A stretch of 64,000 bases of DNA from Pseudomonas entomophila (lineage in GTDB: Bacteria; Pseudomonadota; Gammaproteobacteria; Pseudomonadales; Pseudomonadaceae), in assembly GCF_023277925.1 (NCBI RefSeq), contig NZ_CP063832.1, positions 5,439,501-5,503,500 on the forward strand. Direction: 5' to 3'. Positions 9,713 through 18,733 of the stretch are shown here, in pieces. A program made the position numbers and the translations under genes. Within the stretch, counting starts at the first letter, position 1, and every line of letters begins with the position of its first letter. A model generated the notes under the pieces. It saw only the letters and a list, made by a program, of their open reading frames with translations, searched no databases and was not told the DNA's origin.

Positions 9713-10725
9713 AAGCCGCGCACACTGAAGTAGCAGCAGCGACTCGCCAGAACCCCGGTGACGTCTTGCGCCAGGCCCGCGAGAAACGGGACTGGAGCCA
9801 GGCCGAGGTCGCTCGCAAGCTCAATCTCACGGTATCTTCGCTGAACAACCTGGAAAACGGCGCCTTCGACAAGCTGCCGGGGCACACCTTCGCCCGTGGC
9901 TACATCCGTGCCTACGCCAAGCTGATGGACATGGACCAGGCACCGTTGGTCGAGGCTTTCGACCAGATCACCGGCACCCATGCCAAGGGCAGCGAAGTGC
10001 ATGCCCTGGGCCGCATCGAAGAGCCGGTGCGCCTGTCCCACAACATCCTGCGCGTGGTCAGCCTGTTGCTGCTGGTGGCCGTGGTCGGTGGCAGCTTCCT
10101 CTGGTGGCAGGACAACACCAGCCTGCGCGGCAAGGACCTGGCCAAGATCGCCCTGGAGCATGTCGAGGTCGAAAGCGCCGACGGCACCACCCAGATCCAC
10201 CCGCTGGACGAGCCGGAAGACCAGGCCGTGAGCGAAGGTCAACAGCCAGAAAGCGAAGCGCTGCCACTTGAGCCGGCTGCCAGCGAACAGGCACCGGCCA
10301 GCACCGCCGAGGCGCCTGCGGCACCTGTTGCCGCACCTGCGCTGGTCGCACCTGTCGCTGCGCCACAAGCGCCGGCCGTCGCCGCGACGCCGATTGTTCC
10401 GGCAGCGCCTGCCGCTCCGGTGGCCACCGCGCCCGTCCCGGTTGCTCCGGCACCCACTGCCGAAGCCGCGCCGGCCGCGGCCGGTAGTGGCAACGTACAC
10501 ATCCAGTTCACCGCCGATTGCTGGACCCAGGTCACAGATGGCAACGGCAAGGTGCTGTTCAGCGCCATCAAGCGCAAGGGCGACAGCCTGGAACTGACCG
10601 GCAAGCCACCGTTCGCGGTGCGCCTGGGCTTCGCCCGTGGCGCCCAGGTGAGCTACAACGGCCAGGCGGTCGATGTCGCCCCGTTCACCAGTGGCGAAAC
10701 CGCTCGCCTGAAGTTGGGACAGTAA
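9709..10725 (+). CDS. rodZ: Cell-shape protein RodZ
   Basis: Bitopic inner-membrane protein that links MreB to the elongation machinery. Order of parts in 338 residues: cytoplasmic helix-turn-helix (about 17-80), one membrane helix (about 114-133), a periplasmic linker very rich in Ala and Pro (about 180-258), and a C-terminal beta domain (about 262-338, the DUF4115 type). The first codons overlap the pilF stop and ispG follows after 3 bases. The low-complexity linker is normal for Pseudomonas RodZ. Confidence 0.9.
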   Translation: MKAAHTEVAAATRQNPGDVLRQAREKRDWSQAEVARKLNLTVSSLNNLENGAFDKLPGHTFARGYIRAYAKLMDMDQAPLVEAFDQITGTHAKGSEVHALGRIEEPVRLSHNILRVVSLLLLVAVVGGSFLWWQDNTSLRGKDLAKIALEHVEVESADGTTQIHPLDEPEDQAVSEGQQPESEALPLEPAASEQAPASTAEAPAAPVAAPALVAPVAAPQAPAVAATPIVPAAPAAPVATAPVPVAPAPTAEAAPAAAGSGNVHIQFTADCWTQVTDGNGKVLFSAIKRKGDSLELTGKPPFAVRLGFARGAQVSYNGQAVDVAPFTSGETARLKLGQ

Positions 10726-10728
10726 GTC

Positions 10729-11838
10729 ATGCACGGCGAATCTCCGATCAAACGTCGCGAATCCCGCAAAATCTGGGTCGGCAATGTGCCGGTGGGTGGC
10801 GATGCCCCCATCGCGGTGCAGAGCATGACCAACACCGACACCAACGATGTCGCCGCCACCGTGGCGCAGATCCAGCGCCTGGTCGATGCCGGCGTGGACA
10901 TCGTGCGTGTCTCGGTACCGGACATGGACGCCGCCGAGGCGTTCGGCAAGATCAAGAAGCTGGTCAGCGTACCACTGGTCGCCGACATCCACTTCGACTA
11001 CAAGATCGCCTTGCGCGTGGCTGAACTCGGCGTCGACTGCCTGCGTATCAACCCGGGCAACATCGGCCGCGAAGACCGCGTGCGCGCGGTGGTCGACGCC
11101 GCCCGTGACCGTGGCATCCCGATCCGCATCGGCGTCAACGCCGGCTCGCTTGAAAAAGACCTGCAGAAGAAATACGGCGAACCCACGCCCGCCGCGCTGG
11201 TCGAGTCGGCGCTGCGTCATGTCGAGCATCTCGACCGCCTGGACTTCCAGGACTTCAAGGTCAGCGTCAAGGCCTCCGACGTGTTCATGGCCGTCGAGGC
11301 CTACCGCCTGCTGGCCAAGCAGATCATCCAGCCGCTGCACTTAGGGATAACCGAAGCCGGTGGCCTGCGTTCGGGGACGGTGAAATCCGCCGTCGGCCTA
11401 GGTATGCTGCTGGCCGAGGGTATCGGTGACACCATCCGCATCTCGCTGGCGGCCGACCCGGTCGAAGAAGTGAAGGTAGGCTACGACATCCTCAAGTCGC
11501 TGCACCTGCGTTCCCGTGGCATCAACTTCATCGCCTGCCCGAGCTGCTCGCGGCAGAACTTCGATGTGGTCAAGACCATGAACGAGCTGGAAGGGCGCCT
11601 GGAAGACCTGCTGGTGCCGCTGGATGTGGCGGTGATCGGTTGCGTGGTCAACGGCCCGGGCGAAGCCAAGGAGTCGCACGTCGGCTTGACCGGCGGCACC
11701 CCGAACCTGGTCTACATCGACGGCAAGCCATCGCAGAAGCTGAACAACGACAACCTGGTCGATGAGCTGGAGAAGCTCATCCGCCAGAAAGCGGCCGAGA
11801 AGGCCGAGGCCGACGCGGCGCTGATCGCCCGTGGCTGA
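10729..11838 (+). CDS. ispG: 4-hydroxy-3-methylbut-2-enyl diphosphate synthase IspG (GcpE)
   Basis: [4Fe-4S] enzyme of the MEP isoprenoid pathway that converts methylerythritol cyclodiphosphate to HMBPP. The 369-residue protein has an N-terminal TIM barrel ([12 protein letters not shown] and [14 protein letters not shown]) and a C-terminal cluster domain with ligands in [10 protein letters not shown] and [10 protein letters not shown]. It is another Fe-S client downstream of isc, close behind rodZ. Confidence 0.97.
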   Translation: MHGESPIKRRESRKIWVGNVPVGGDAPIAVQSMTNTDTNDVAATVAQIQRLVDAGVDIVRVSVPDMDAAEAFGKIKKLVSVPLVADIHFDYKIALRVAELGVDCLRINPGNIGREDRVRAVVDAARDRGIPIRIGVNAGSLEKDLQKKYGEPTPAALVESALRHVEHLDRLDFQDFKVSVKASDVFMAVEAYRLLAKQIIQPLHLGITEAGGLRSGTVKSAVGLGMLLAEGIGDTIRISLAADPVEEVKVGYDILKSLHLRSRGINFIACPSCSRQNFDVVKTMNELEGRLEDLLVPLDVAVIGCVVNGPGEAKESHVGLTGGTPNLVYIDGKPSQKLNNDNLVDELEKLIRQKAAEKAEADAALIARG

Positions 11839-11863
11839 TACACAGAATTCGTAAGGACTACTC

Positions 11864-13150
11864 GTGAGCAAATCGCTGCAAGCCATCCGTGGCATGAACG
11901 ACATCCTGCCCGATCAGTCGCCGCTGTGGCGCTATTTCGAGGGCACCGTGGCCGGCCTGCTGGACAGCTACGGCTACAGCCAGATCCGCACGCCGATCGT
12001 CGAGTTCACCGAGCTGTTCAAGCGCTCGATCGGTGAAGTTACCGATATCGTCGAGAAGGAGATGTACACCTTCCAGGACAACAAGGACTCGCTTACCTTG
12101 CGCCCGGAAGGTACCGCCGCTTGCGTGCGCGCAGTGCTCGAGCACGGCATCATCGGTAATGGCCAGGTGCAGAAACTCTGGTACGTGGGCCCGATGTTCC
12201 GCCATGAGCGCCCACAACTGGGACGCTACCGTCAGTTCCACCAGATCGGTGTCGAGGTGTTCAACCTGGCCGGCCCGGATATCGACGCCGAACTGATCAT
12301 GCTCACCTGGCGCCTCTGGGCGTTGTTGGGTATTCAGGATGCGGTGACTCTGGAGCTCAACAGCCTGGGCACCAGCGAAGCCCGCGCGCGTTATCGTGAT
12401 GCACTGGTCGAATTCCTGTCCCAGCGTATTGATCAGTTGGACGAAGACAGCCAGCGCCGCCTGAAGAGCAACCCGCTGCGTATCCTCGACAGCAAGAACG
12501 AAGGCACCCAGGCCGCCCTGGTGGGCGCGCCGAAGCTCGAAGAGTACCTGGACGAAGAGTCCCGCGTGCACTTCGATGGCGTGAAGGCCCGTCTTGATGC
12601 TGCTGGCATCCCATTCGTGATCAACACCAAGCTGGTACGCGGCCTGGATTACTACAGCAAGACGGTGTTCGAGTGGGTCACCGACAAGCTCGGTGCCCAG
12701 GGCACTGTCTGCGCCGGTGGCCGCTACGACGGGCTGGTCGAGCAGATGGGCGGCAAGCCGACCGCTGGCGTTGGCTTTGCCATGGGTATCGAGCGCCTGC
12801 TGCTGCTGATCGAAACCCTGGGCCAGGTACCTGAGTCGATCAGCCGTACCATCGATGTCTACCTGTGCGCCTTTGGTGAGCAGGCGGAGCTGGCTGGCCT
12901 GAAGATCAGCGAGCAACTGCGTGATCGTCTGCCGAACCTGCGCCTGGCGGTCAATGCCGGTGGCGGCAATTTCAAGAACCAGTTCAAGAAAGCTGACAAA
13001 AGCGGCGCGCTGTTCGCCCTGATCCTGGGCGATGACGAACTGGCCAAGCAAGAAATCGGCGTCAAGCCCCTGCGTGGTCAGGGCGAACAACAGAACATTG
13101 CCTGGGATGCGCTTGCCGCGCACCTGGAAACCGCGATCGCCCAGGCGTGA
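11864..13150 (+). CDS. hisS: Histidyl-tRNA synthetase
   Basis: Class II aminoacyl-tRNA synthetase that charges tRNA-His. The 428-residue protein shows motif 2 ([16 protein letters not shown]), the histidine-binding loops TLRPEGTAA and [13 protein letters not shown], motif 3 ([11 protein letters not shown]) and a C-terminal anticodon domain. The start is the GTG at 11864, preceded by TAAGGA. Convergent-frame shadows were ignored. It is followed by yfgM after 38 bases. Confidence 0.97.
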   Translation: MSKSLQAIRGMNDILPDQSPLWRYFEGTVAGLLDSYGYSQIRTPIVEFTELFKRSIGEVTDIVEKEMYTFQDNKDSLTLRPEGTAACVRAVLEHGIIGNGQVQKLWYVGPMFRHERPQLGRYRQFHQIGVEVFNLAGPDIDAELIMLTWRLWALLGIQDAVTLELNSLGTSEARARYRDALVEFLSQRIDQLDEDSQRRLKSNPLRILDSKNEGTQAALVGAPKLEEYLDEESRVHFDGVKARLDAAGIPFVINTKLVRGLDYYSKTVFEWVTDKLGAQGTVCAGGRYDGLVEQMGGKPTAGVGFAMGIERLLLLIETLGQVPESISRTIDVYLCAFGEQAELAGLKISEQLRDRLPNLRLAVNAGGGNFKNQFKKADKSGALFALILGDDELAKQEIGVKPLRGQGEQQNIAWDALAAHLETAIAQA

Positions 13151-13188
13151 CGCGGTTCAACAACGAATAGGCGAATAGGAGTATTGGG

Positions 13189-13830
13189 GTGTCGAGTACC
13201 GATGATGATGGCCTGGCAGCGGCCAAGGACTGGTGGAACCGCAACGGCAAGCCGCTGCTGACCGGCGCCCTGCTGGCTGGCGTGGTGGTGATGGGCTGGC
13301 AGACCTGGCACAAGTACCAGGCCAACCAGTCGCAAGGCGCCTCGGCGTTGTATCAGGCCCTGCTGGAAACCTCGCTGACCCCGAGCGGCCAGCCTGACGC
13401 CAGCAAGGTTGCTGAACTGTCCGGCAAGCTCAAGAGCGAGTTCGGCGGCAGCGCCTACGCCCAGTACGGCAGCCTGTTCGTCGCCAAAGTGGCAGTGGAC
13501 AGCGGTAAGCTGGACGACGCGGCCAGCGAACTGAAAGGCGTGATGGACAAACCGGCCGACGCCACCCTGGGCGAGATCTCGCGCCAGCGCCTGGCCCGTG
13601 TGTTGGCTGCCCAGGACAAGGCCGAAGACGCACTGAAGCTGCTCGACGGCGACACCGACAAGGCCTTCCTCGCCAGCCGCGAGGAGCTCAAGGGCGACCT
13701 GCTGGTACAGCTGGGCCGCGCCGACGACGCGCACAGCGCCTACGAAAAAGCCAAGGCCGCGCTGTCCGACGACGCCGCGATCGGTGGCCTGCAACTGAAG
13801 CTGGATGACCTGGCCAAAGGGGACGCCTGA
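13189..13830 (+). CDS. yfgM: YfgM-like ancillary factor of the Sec/BAM region
   Basis: Bitopic membrane protein with a periplasmic TPR domain. In E. coli, YfgM works with PpiD at the Sec translocon, assisting periplasmic chaperones. Here 213 residues show a short cytoplasmic tail, one membrane helix (about 23-41) and TPR-like helices from about 55 to the end (the DUF2133/TPR_21 type). The start is GTG at 13189. It directly precedes bamB with a one-base gap, matching the conserved hisS-yfgM-bamB-der order. Confidence 0.88.
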   Translation: MSSTDDDGLAAAKDWWNRNGKPLLTGALLAGVVVMGWQTWHKYQANQSQGASALYQALLETSLTPSGQPDASKVAELSGKLKSEFGGSAYAQYGSLFVAKVAVDSGKLDDAASELKGVMDKPADATLGEISRQRLARVLAAQDKAEDALKLLDGDTDKAFLASREELKGDLLVQLGRADDAHSAYEKAKAALSDDAAIGGLQLKLDDLAKGDA

Positions 13831-13831
13831 A

Positions 13832-14974
13832 GTGAAGGGTTGGAAACAAGCAGCAGTGCTCACCCTCGCCGTGCTGGCGGCGGGTTGCAGCAGCAACAGC
13901 AAGAAGGAACTGCCCCCGGCCGAGCTGACCAAGTTCACCGAGGAAGTGGTGCTGAAGAAGCAGTGGAGCCGTTCGATCGGTGACGGCCAGGGCGAGACGT
14001 ACAACACCCTGGTACCGGCCATCGAGAACGACCGCATCTACGCCGCTGATGTCACCGGCAAGGTCTTCGCGCTGAACCGCCTCGACGGCGACGTGGTGTG
14101 GAAGAAAGACCTCGAGCTGCCGGTTTCCGGCGCTGTGGGCGTCGGCTACGGCCTGGTCATGCTGGGCACGCTGAAGGGTGAGGTCATCGCCCTGGATTCC
14201 AGCACCGGTGAGGAGCGCTGGCGTTCCCGCGTCACCAGCGAAGTGCTGGCACCGCCCGCCAACAACGGCGACGTGGTGGTGGTACAAACCCAGGACGACC
14301 GTCTGATCGGTCTCGACGCCGCTACCGGCGACCGTCGCTGGATCTACGAAAACACCCCGGCGGTGCTGACGCTGCGCGGTACCGGTGCGCCAGTGGTGAC
14401 CAACCGCCTGGCCGTGGCCGGCCTGTCCACCGGCAAGGTGGTGGCGGTCGATATCAGCAACGGCGTGCCGGTGTGGGAAAGCCGCGTGGCCATCCCGCAG
14501 GGCCGTTCCGAGCTGGATCGGGTGGTGGACATCGACGGTGGCTTGCTGCTGTCCGGTGGCACCCTCTACGTGAGCACCTACCAGGGCCGCGTCGCGGGCC
14601 TGGATGTGGAGAGCGGCCGTGTGATGTGGCAGCGCGATGCCTCCAGCTACGTGGGTGTCGCCCAGGGCTTCGGCAACGTCTACGTGAGCGAGGCGTCGGG
14701 CACCGTCGAGGGTATCGACGAGCGTTCGTCCAGCGCGCTGTGGAGCAACGACACCATGGCTCGCCGCCAGCTGTCGGCACCGGAAGTGTTCTCCAGCTAT
14801 GTGGCTGTCGGCGACTTCGAGGGTTACCTGCACCTGCTCAGCCAGGTCGATGGCCGCTTCGTCGGCCGTGAGCGTATCGACAGTGATGGCCTGCGCGCCC
14901 GCCCCTTGGTGGTCGGCGACACCATCTATGTCTTCGGCAACAGCGGCAAGCTCGAGGCACTGACCATCCGCTGA
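13832..14974 (+). CDS. bamB: Outer-membrane assembly lipoprotein BamB
   Basis: Beta-propeller lipoprotein of the BAM complex that inserts outer-membrane beta-barrels. The GTG at 13832 was chosen because it gives a proper lipoprotein signal, [10 protein letters not shown] to LAAGC, and 380 residues. An upstream ATG at 13805 would put 9 residues of yfgM overlap ahead of the signal peptide. Repeated PQQ-type blades are visible (for example [19 protein letters not shown] and [14 protein letters not shown]). Its stop is followed by a terminator before der. Confidence 0.94.
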   Translation: MKGWKQAAVLTLAVLAAGCSSNSKKELPPAELTKFTEEVVLKKQWSRSIGDGQGETYNTLVPAIENDRIYAADVTGKVFALNRLDGDVVWKKDLELPVSGAVGVGYGLVMLGTLKGEVIALDSSTGEERWRSRVTSEVLAPPANNGDVVVVQTQDDRLIGLDAATGDRRWIYENTPAVLTLRGTGAPVVTNRLAVAGLSTGKVVAVDISNGVPVWESRVAIPQGRSELDRVVDIDGGLLLSGGTLYVSTYQGRVAGLDVESGRVMWQRDASSYVGVAQGFGNVYVSEASGTVEGIDERSSSALWSNDTMARRQLSAPEVFSSYVAVGDFEGYLHLLSQVDGRFVGRERIDSDGLRARPLVVGDTIYVFGNSGKLEALTIR

Positions 14975-15034
14975 AGCTAAGCTTGAGACCGTCAACGGCT
15001 CAGGCAGCGGCGTATTCGACGCCGCCCGTACACC

Positions 15035-15066
15035 GGCCGCTGCTCTGCAGCGGCCTTTGCATTTTC
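15035..15066 (+). terminator. Intrinsic terminator between bamB and der
   Basis: GGCCGCTGC (15035-15043) and GCAGCGGCC (15047-15055) form a perfect 9-bp stem with a 3-base loop, followed by TTTGCATTTT. It would separate der partly from the upstream operon. Confidence 0.75.
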
Positions 15067-15090
15067 AAGAATTCAAGAGTGGAGAGCCGC

Positions 15091-16557
15091 ATGGTTCCCG
15101 TAATCGCCCTGGTGGGCCGGCCGAACGTCGGTAAATCCACCATGTTCAACCGCCTGACCAAGACCCGCGATGCCATCGTCGGCGACCTGTCGGGCCTGAC
15201 CCGTGACCGCCAGTACGGCGACGCCAGCTGGCAGGGTCGTTCCTACATCCTCATCGACACCGGTGGCATCACCGGTGACGAAGTGGGCATGGACGAGAAG
15301 ATGGCCGAGCAGTCGCTGATGGCCATCGAAGAAGCCGACTACGTGTTGTTCCTGGTTGATGCCCGTGCCGGCATGACCGCCGCCGACCAGATGATCGCCG
15401 AGCACCTGCGCAAGCGGAACAAGGAAGCGATCCTGGTTGCCAACAAGATCGACAACATCGACGCCGACGTCGCCCGCGCCGAGTTCTCGCCGCTGGGCAT
15501 GGGCAACGCCATTCCGGTGGCCGGCTCGCAAGGCCGTGGCATCAACGCGCTGATGGAGGCCGTGCTCGGCCACATTCCGCGCGACCCGGTCGAGGACGCC
15601 CTCGACGAGGACGTCGCCGAAGGCGAGGAAGCGACGCGCATCCCTGGGCCGAGCGAGAAGGATGGCATCAAGATCGCTATCATCGGCCGCCCCAACGTGG
15701 GCAAGTCGACCCTGGTCAACCGCATGCTCGGTGAAGAGCGCGTGGTGGTGTACGACCAGCCAGGCACTACCCGCGACAGTATCTACATTCCGTTCGAGCG
15801 CGATGGCGAGAAGTACACCTTCATCGACACCGCAGGTGTGCGCAAGCGCGGCAAGATCCACGAGGAAGTCGAGAAGTTCTCGGTGGTGAAGACGCTGCAG
15901 GCGATCAAGGACGCCAACGTGGTGATCTTTGTCATGGACGCCCGCGAAGGTGTGGTCGACCATGACCTCAACCTGCTGGGCTTCGCCCTGGACGCGGGTC
16001 GCGCCGTGGTCATCGCCCTGAACAAGTGGGATGGCATGGAGCCGGGCGAGCGTGACTACGTGAAGACCGAGCTGGAGCGCCGGCTGTTCTTCGTCGACTT
16101 CGCCGACATCCACTTCATCTCGGCGCTGCACGGCACTGGTGTGGGCCACCTGTACAAGTCGGTGCAGGCCGCGTTCATGTCGGCGGTCACCCGCTGGCCG
16201 ACCAGCCGCCTGACGCAGATTCTGGAAGACGCCATCAGCGTGCACCAGCCACCCCTGGTCAACGGCCGTCGCATCAAGCTGCGCTACGCCCACCTGGGCG
16301 GTGCCAACCCGCCGCTGATCGTGATCCACGGCAACCAGACCGACAAGATCCCCAACTCGTATTCGCGTTACCTGGAGAACACCTACCGCCGGGTGCTGAA
16401 GCTGGTCGGCACGCCGATCCGCATCGAGTACAAGGGCGGCGACAACCCGTTCGAGGGCAAGAAGAACACCCTCACCGATCGCCAGGTCAACAAGAAGCGC
16501 CGCTTGATGTCGCACCACAAGAAGGCCGAGAAGAAGCGCCGCGACAAGCGCAAGTAA
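15091..16557 (+). CDS. der: Ribosome-assembly GTPase Der (EngA)
   Basis: Essential double GTPase needed for 50S subunit maturation. The ATG at 15091 is used, since the family begins [17 protein letters not shown]; the in-frame extension upstream runs through the terminator. The 488-residue protein has two G domains, each with [10 protein letters not shown]-loops (about 8-16 and 196-204) and DTGG/DTAG switches, and a C-terminal KH-like domain. The tail is very basic ([12 protein letters not shown]), typical of ribosome-binding GTPases. Confidence 0.97.
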   Translation: MVPVIALVGRPNVGKSTMFNRLTKTRDAIVGDLSGLTRDRQYGDASWQGRSYILIDTGGITGDEVGMDEKMAEQSLMAIEEADYVLFLVDARAGMTAADQMIAEHLRKRNKEAILVANKIDNIDADVARAEFSPLGMGNAIPVAGSQGRGINALMEAVLGHIPRDPVEDALDEDVAEGEEATRIPGPSEKDGIKIAIIGRPNVGKSTLVNRMLGEERVVVYDQPGTTRDSIYIPFERDGEKYTFIDTAGVRKRGKIHEEVEKFSVVKTLQAIKDANVVIFVMDAREGVVDHDLNLLGFALDAGRAVVIALNKWDGMEPGERDYVKTELERRLFFVDFADIHFISALHGTGVGHLYKSVQAAFMSAVTRWPTSRLTQILEDAISVHQPPLVNGRRIKLRYAHLGGANPPLIVIHGNQTDKIPNSYSRYLENTYRRVLKLVGTPIRIEYKGGDNPFEGKKNTLTDRQVNKKRRLMSHHKKAEKKRRDKRK

Positions 16558-16569
16558 TCGGCGCGGCCA

Positions 16570-16615
16570 TTCGCCGGCAAGCCGTCTCCTACGCAGGAGC
16601 CGGCTTGCCGGCGAA
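16570..16615. repeat. REP palindrome pair, GCCGGCAAGCC type
   Basis: TTCGCCGGCAAGCC (16570-16583) is repeated in inverted orientation as GGCTTGCCGGCGAA (16602-16615) with CTCCTACGCAGGAG-like sequence between. This is a Pseudomonas REP doublet lying just after der. It can also fold as a 3'-end hairpin. Confidence 0.85.
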
Positions 16616-16728
16616 CCCTCCTTGACCCAGGGCAATCCCCCTAGTGTTTCAGCCTTTTTCCTGACTGCTCGATCCGCTATGCTCGGACCCAACCCCCGTG
16701 CCGGACACACCCCAGGAAAGAGGGCTCC

Positions 16729-17877
16729 ATGATCCGCAGCAAACTGCCGAATGTCGGTACGACCATCTTTACCACCATGTCGCAACTGGCCATGCAGACC
16801 GGTGCGCTCAACCTCTCCCAGGGCTTCCCTGACTTCAACGGCCCCCAGGCCTTGCTCGATGCCGTTGGCCGCCATGTGGCCGCCGGGCACAACCAGTACT
16901 CGCCCATGACCGGCTTGCCGGCCTTGCGTCAGCAGGTGGCCGCGAAAGTCGCCCGGTTGTATGGCGTGAGCGTTGACGCCGACCTTGAAGTGACCATTAC
17001 CCCCGGTGCCACCGAGGCGATCTTCTGCGCCATCCAGGCGGTGGTCCAAGCCGGTGATGAAGTGATCGTTTTCGACCCCAGTTACGACAGCTACGAGCCA
17101 TCGGTGGAACTGGCCGGCGGGCGCTGTGTGCATGTGCCGCTGCGCGACGGCAGCTTCAGCATCGATTGGCAGACGTTCAGCGATGCGCTCAGCCCACGCA
17201 CGCGCATGGTCATTCTCAACTCGCCACACAACCCCAGCGGCGCGCTGATCAGTCGCGATGACCTGGACCACCTGGCGACGCTGATCGCTGACCGCGACAT
17301 CTACCTGGTCAGCGACGAGGTCTACGAACACCTGATCTACGATGGCGTGCGCCATGCAAGCGTGCTGGCCCATCCGCAGCTGTACGCGCGTGCTTTCGTC
17401 GTCAGCTCGTTCGGCAAGACCTACCACGTCACCGGCTGGAAGACCGGCTACGTGATCGCGCCACCGGCATTGAGCGCCGAGCTGCGCAAGGTGCACCAGT
17501 ACGTCAACTTCTGCGGGGTGACGCCCCTGCAATGCGCCCTGGCCGACTTCATGGCCGAGCATCCCGAGCATATCGATGAACTGCCGGCCTTCTACCAGGC
17601 CAAGCGCGACCTGTTCTGCGACCTGCTGCAGGGTTCGCGCTTCACGTTTACCCGCACGCCGGGCACCTATTTCCAACTGGTGGACTACTCGCAGATCCGG
17701 CCCGACCTGAACGATGTCGACATGGCCCTGTGGCTGACTCGTGAGCACGGCGTGGCCAGTATCCCGGTCTCGGTGTTCTACCAGCACCCTATCCCCGAGC
17801 AACGCCTGGTGCGCCTGTGCTTTGCCAAACGTGAGGAGACGCTGCGACAGGCAGCGGAGAAACTATGCGCGATCTGA
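16729..17877 (+). CDS. PLP aminotransferase, methionine/glutamine type (YbdL-like)
   Basis: Fold-type I aminotransferase of 382 residues. The opening (IRSKLPNVGTTIFTTMSQLA and LNLSQGFPDF) is that of the YbdL/KAT group, which transaminates methionine and glutamine with 2-oxo acids. The PLP lysine is Lys230 in SSFGKTYHVTGWKTGY, and NSPHNPSGA marks the cofactor-binding loop. It overlaps the next gene by 13 bases. The partner is an omega-amidase, which would remove the 2-oxoglutaramate formed when glutamine is amino donor, so a methionine-salvage or keto-acid repair role is inferred. Confidence 0.85.
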   Translation: MIRSKLPNVGTTIFTTMSQLAMQTGALNLSQGFPDFNGPQALLDAVGRHVAAGHNQYSPMTGLPALRQQVAAKVARLYGVSVDADLEVTITPGATEAIFCAIQAVVQAGDEVIVFDPSYDSYEPSVELAGGRCVHVPLRDGSFSIDWQTFSDALSPRTRMVILNSPHNPSGALISRDDLDHLATLIADRDIYLVSDEVYEHLIYDGVRHASVLAHPQLYARAFVVSSFGKTYHVTGWKTGYVIAPPALSAELRKVHQYVNFCGVTPLQCALADFMAEHPEHIDELPAFYQAKRDLFCDLLQGSRFTFTRTPGTYFQLVDYSQIRPDLNDVDMALWLTREHGVASIPVSVFYQHPIPEQRLVRLCFAKREETLRQAAEKLCAI

Positions 17878-18656
17878 GCCAACTGCCGAACCTGAAAATC
17901 GCCCTGGTGCAGACCACCCTGGCCTGGCACGACCGCGAGGCGAACTACGCGCATTTTGATGAACTGATCAAGCAGGCCGGCGAGGTGGACCTGGTGGTCC
18001 TGCCGGAAATGTTCACCACCGGTTTCTCGATGGAGTCCGAAAGCCTGGCCGAGCCGGAGAACGGCCCCACCTACAAGTGGCTCAAGGCCCAGGCGAAGAA
18101 AGCCAACGCGGTGATCACTGGCAGCGTGATCATCCAGGCCGCCGATGGCAGCCACCGCAACCGCCTGCTGTGGGCGCGGCCCGATGGCGAGATCCTGCAT
18201 TACGACAAGCGCCACCTGTTCCGCATGGCCGGTGAGCACAAGCACTACACCCCCGGTGAGCGCCAGGTGCAGTTCGAGATCAAGGGCTGGCGCGTGCGCC
18301 CGCTGATCTGCTACGACCTGCGTTTCCCGGTGTGGAGCCGCGATGCCCAGGACACCGACCTGCTGCTGTACACCGCCAACTGGCCGGCGGCGCGGCGCCT
18401 GCACTGGAACCGCCTGCTGCCGGCGCGGGGCATCGAGAACCTGTGCTTCGTGGCGGCGGTGAACCGGGTGGGCACCGATGGCAAGGGTTTCGCCTATTCC
18501 GGCGACAGCCAGGTGCTGGACTTCCAGGGTGAGAGCCTGTTGAGCGCGGGGGAGGCTGACGGGGTGTTCACCGTGGTGCTGAGTGCGGCGGAACTGGCGG
18601 CTTATCGTGCTCGATTCCCGGCGAACCTGGATGCCGATACCTTCGAATTGCATTGA
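17865..18656 (+). CDS. Nitrilase-family omega-amidase (YafV-like)
   Basis: Carbon-nitrogen hydrolase of 263 residues with the full Glu-Lys-Cys triad: Glu48 (VLPEMF), Lys115 (YDKRHLF) and Cys149 (PLICYDLRF). E. coli YafV and eukaryotic Nit2 are omega-amidases that hydrolyse 2-oxoglutaramate to 2-oxoglutarate and ammonia. The start lies within the end of the aminotransferase gene, so the two are translationally coupled. The substrate is inferred from family and context. Confidence 0.85.
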   Translation: MRDLSQLPNLKIALVQTTLAWHDREANYAHFDELIKQAGEVDLVVLPEMFTTGFSMESESLAEPENGPTYKWLKAQAKKANAVITGSVIIQAADGSHRNRLLWARPDGEILHYDKRHLFRMAGEHKHYTPGERQVQFEIKGWRVRPLICYDLRFPVWSRDAQDTDLLLYTANWPAARRLHWNRLLPARGIENLCFVAAVNRVGTDGKGFAYSGDSQVLDFQGESLLSAGEADGVFTVVLSAAELAAYRARFPANLDADTFELH

Positions 18657-18661
18657 AGCGG

Positions 18662-18722
18662 TTCGCCGGCAAGCCGACTCCTGCAAAGGCATATGACCTG
18701 TAGGAGCCGGCTTGCCGGCGAA
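18662..18722. repeat. REP palindrome pair, GCCGGCAAGCC type
   Basis: Arms TTCGCCGGCAAGCC (18662-18675) and GGCTTGCCGGCGAA (18709-18722), perfectly inverted. It fills the gap between two convergent genes, where it may act as a bidirectional transcript end. Confidence 0.85.
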
Positions 18723-18733
18723 CAGTCACAAGA

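Noticed and set aside
15073..17802. 909-codon open frame antisense to der and the aminotransferase
   Set aside because: Shadow of two clear + strand genes, with no domain signature of its own. It also spans the REP doublet and the intergenic gap.
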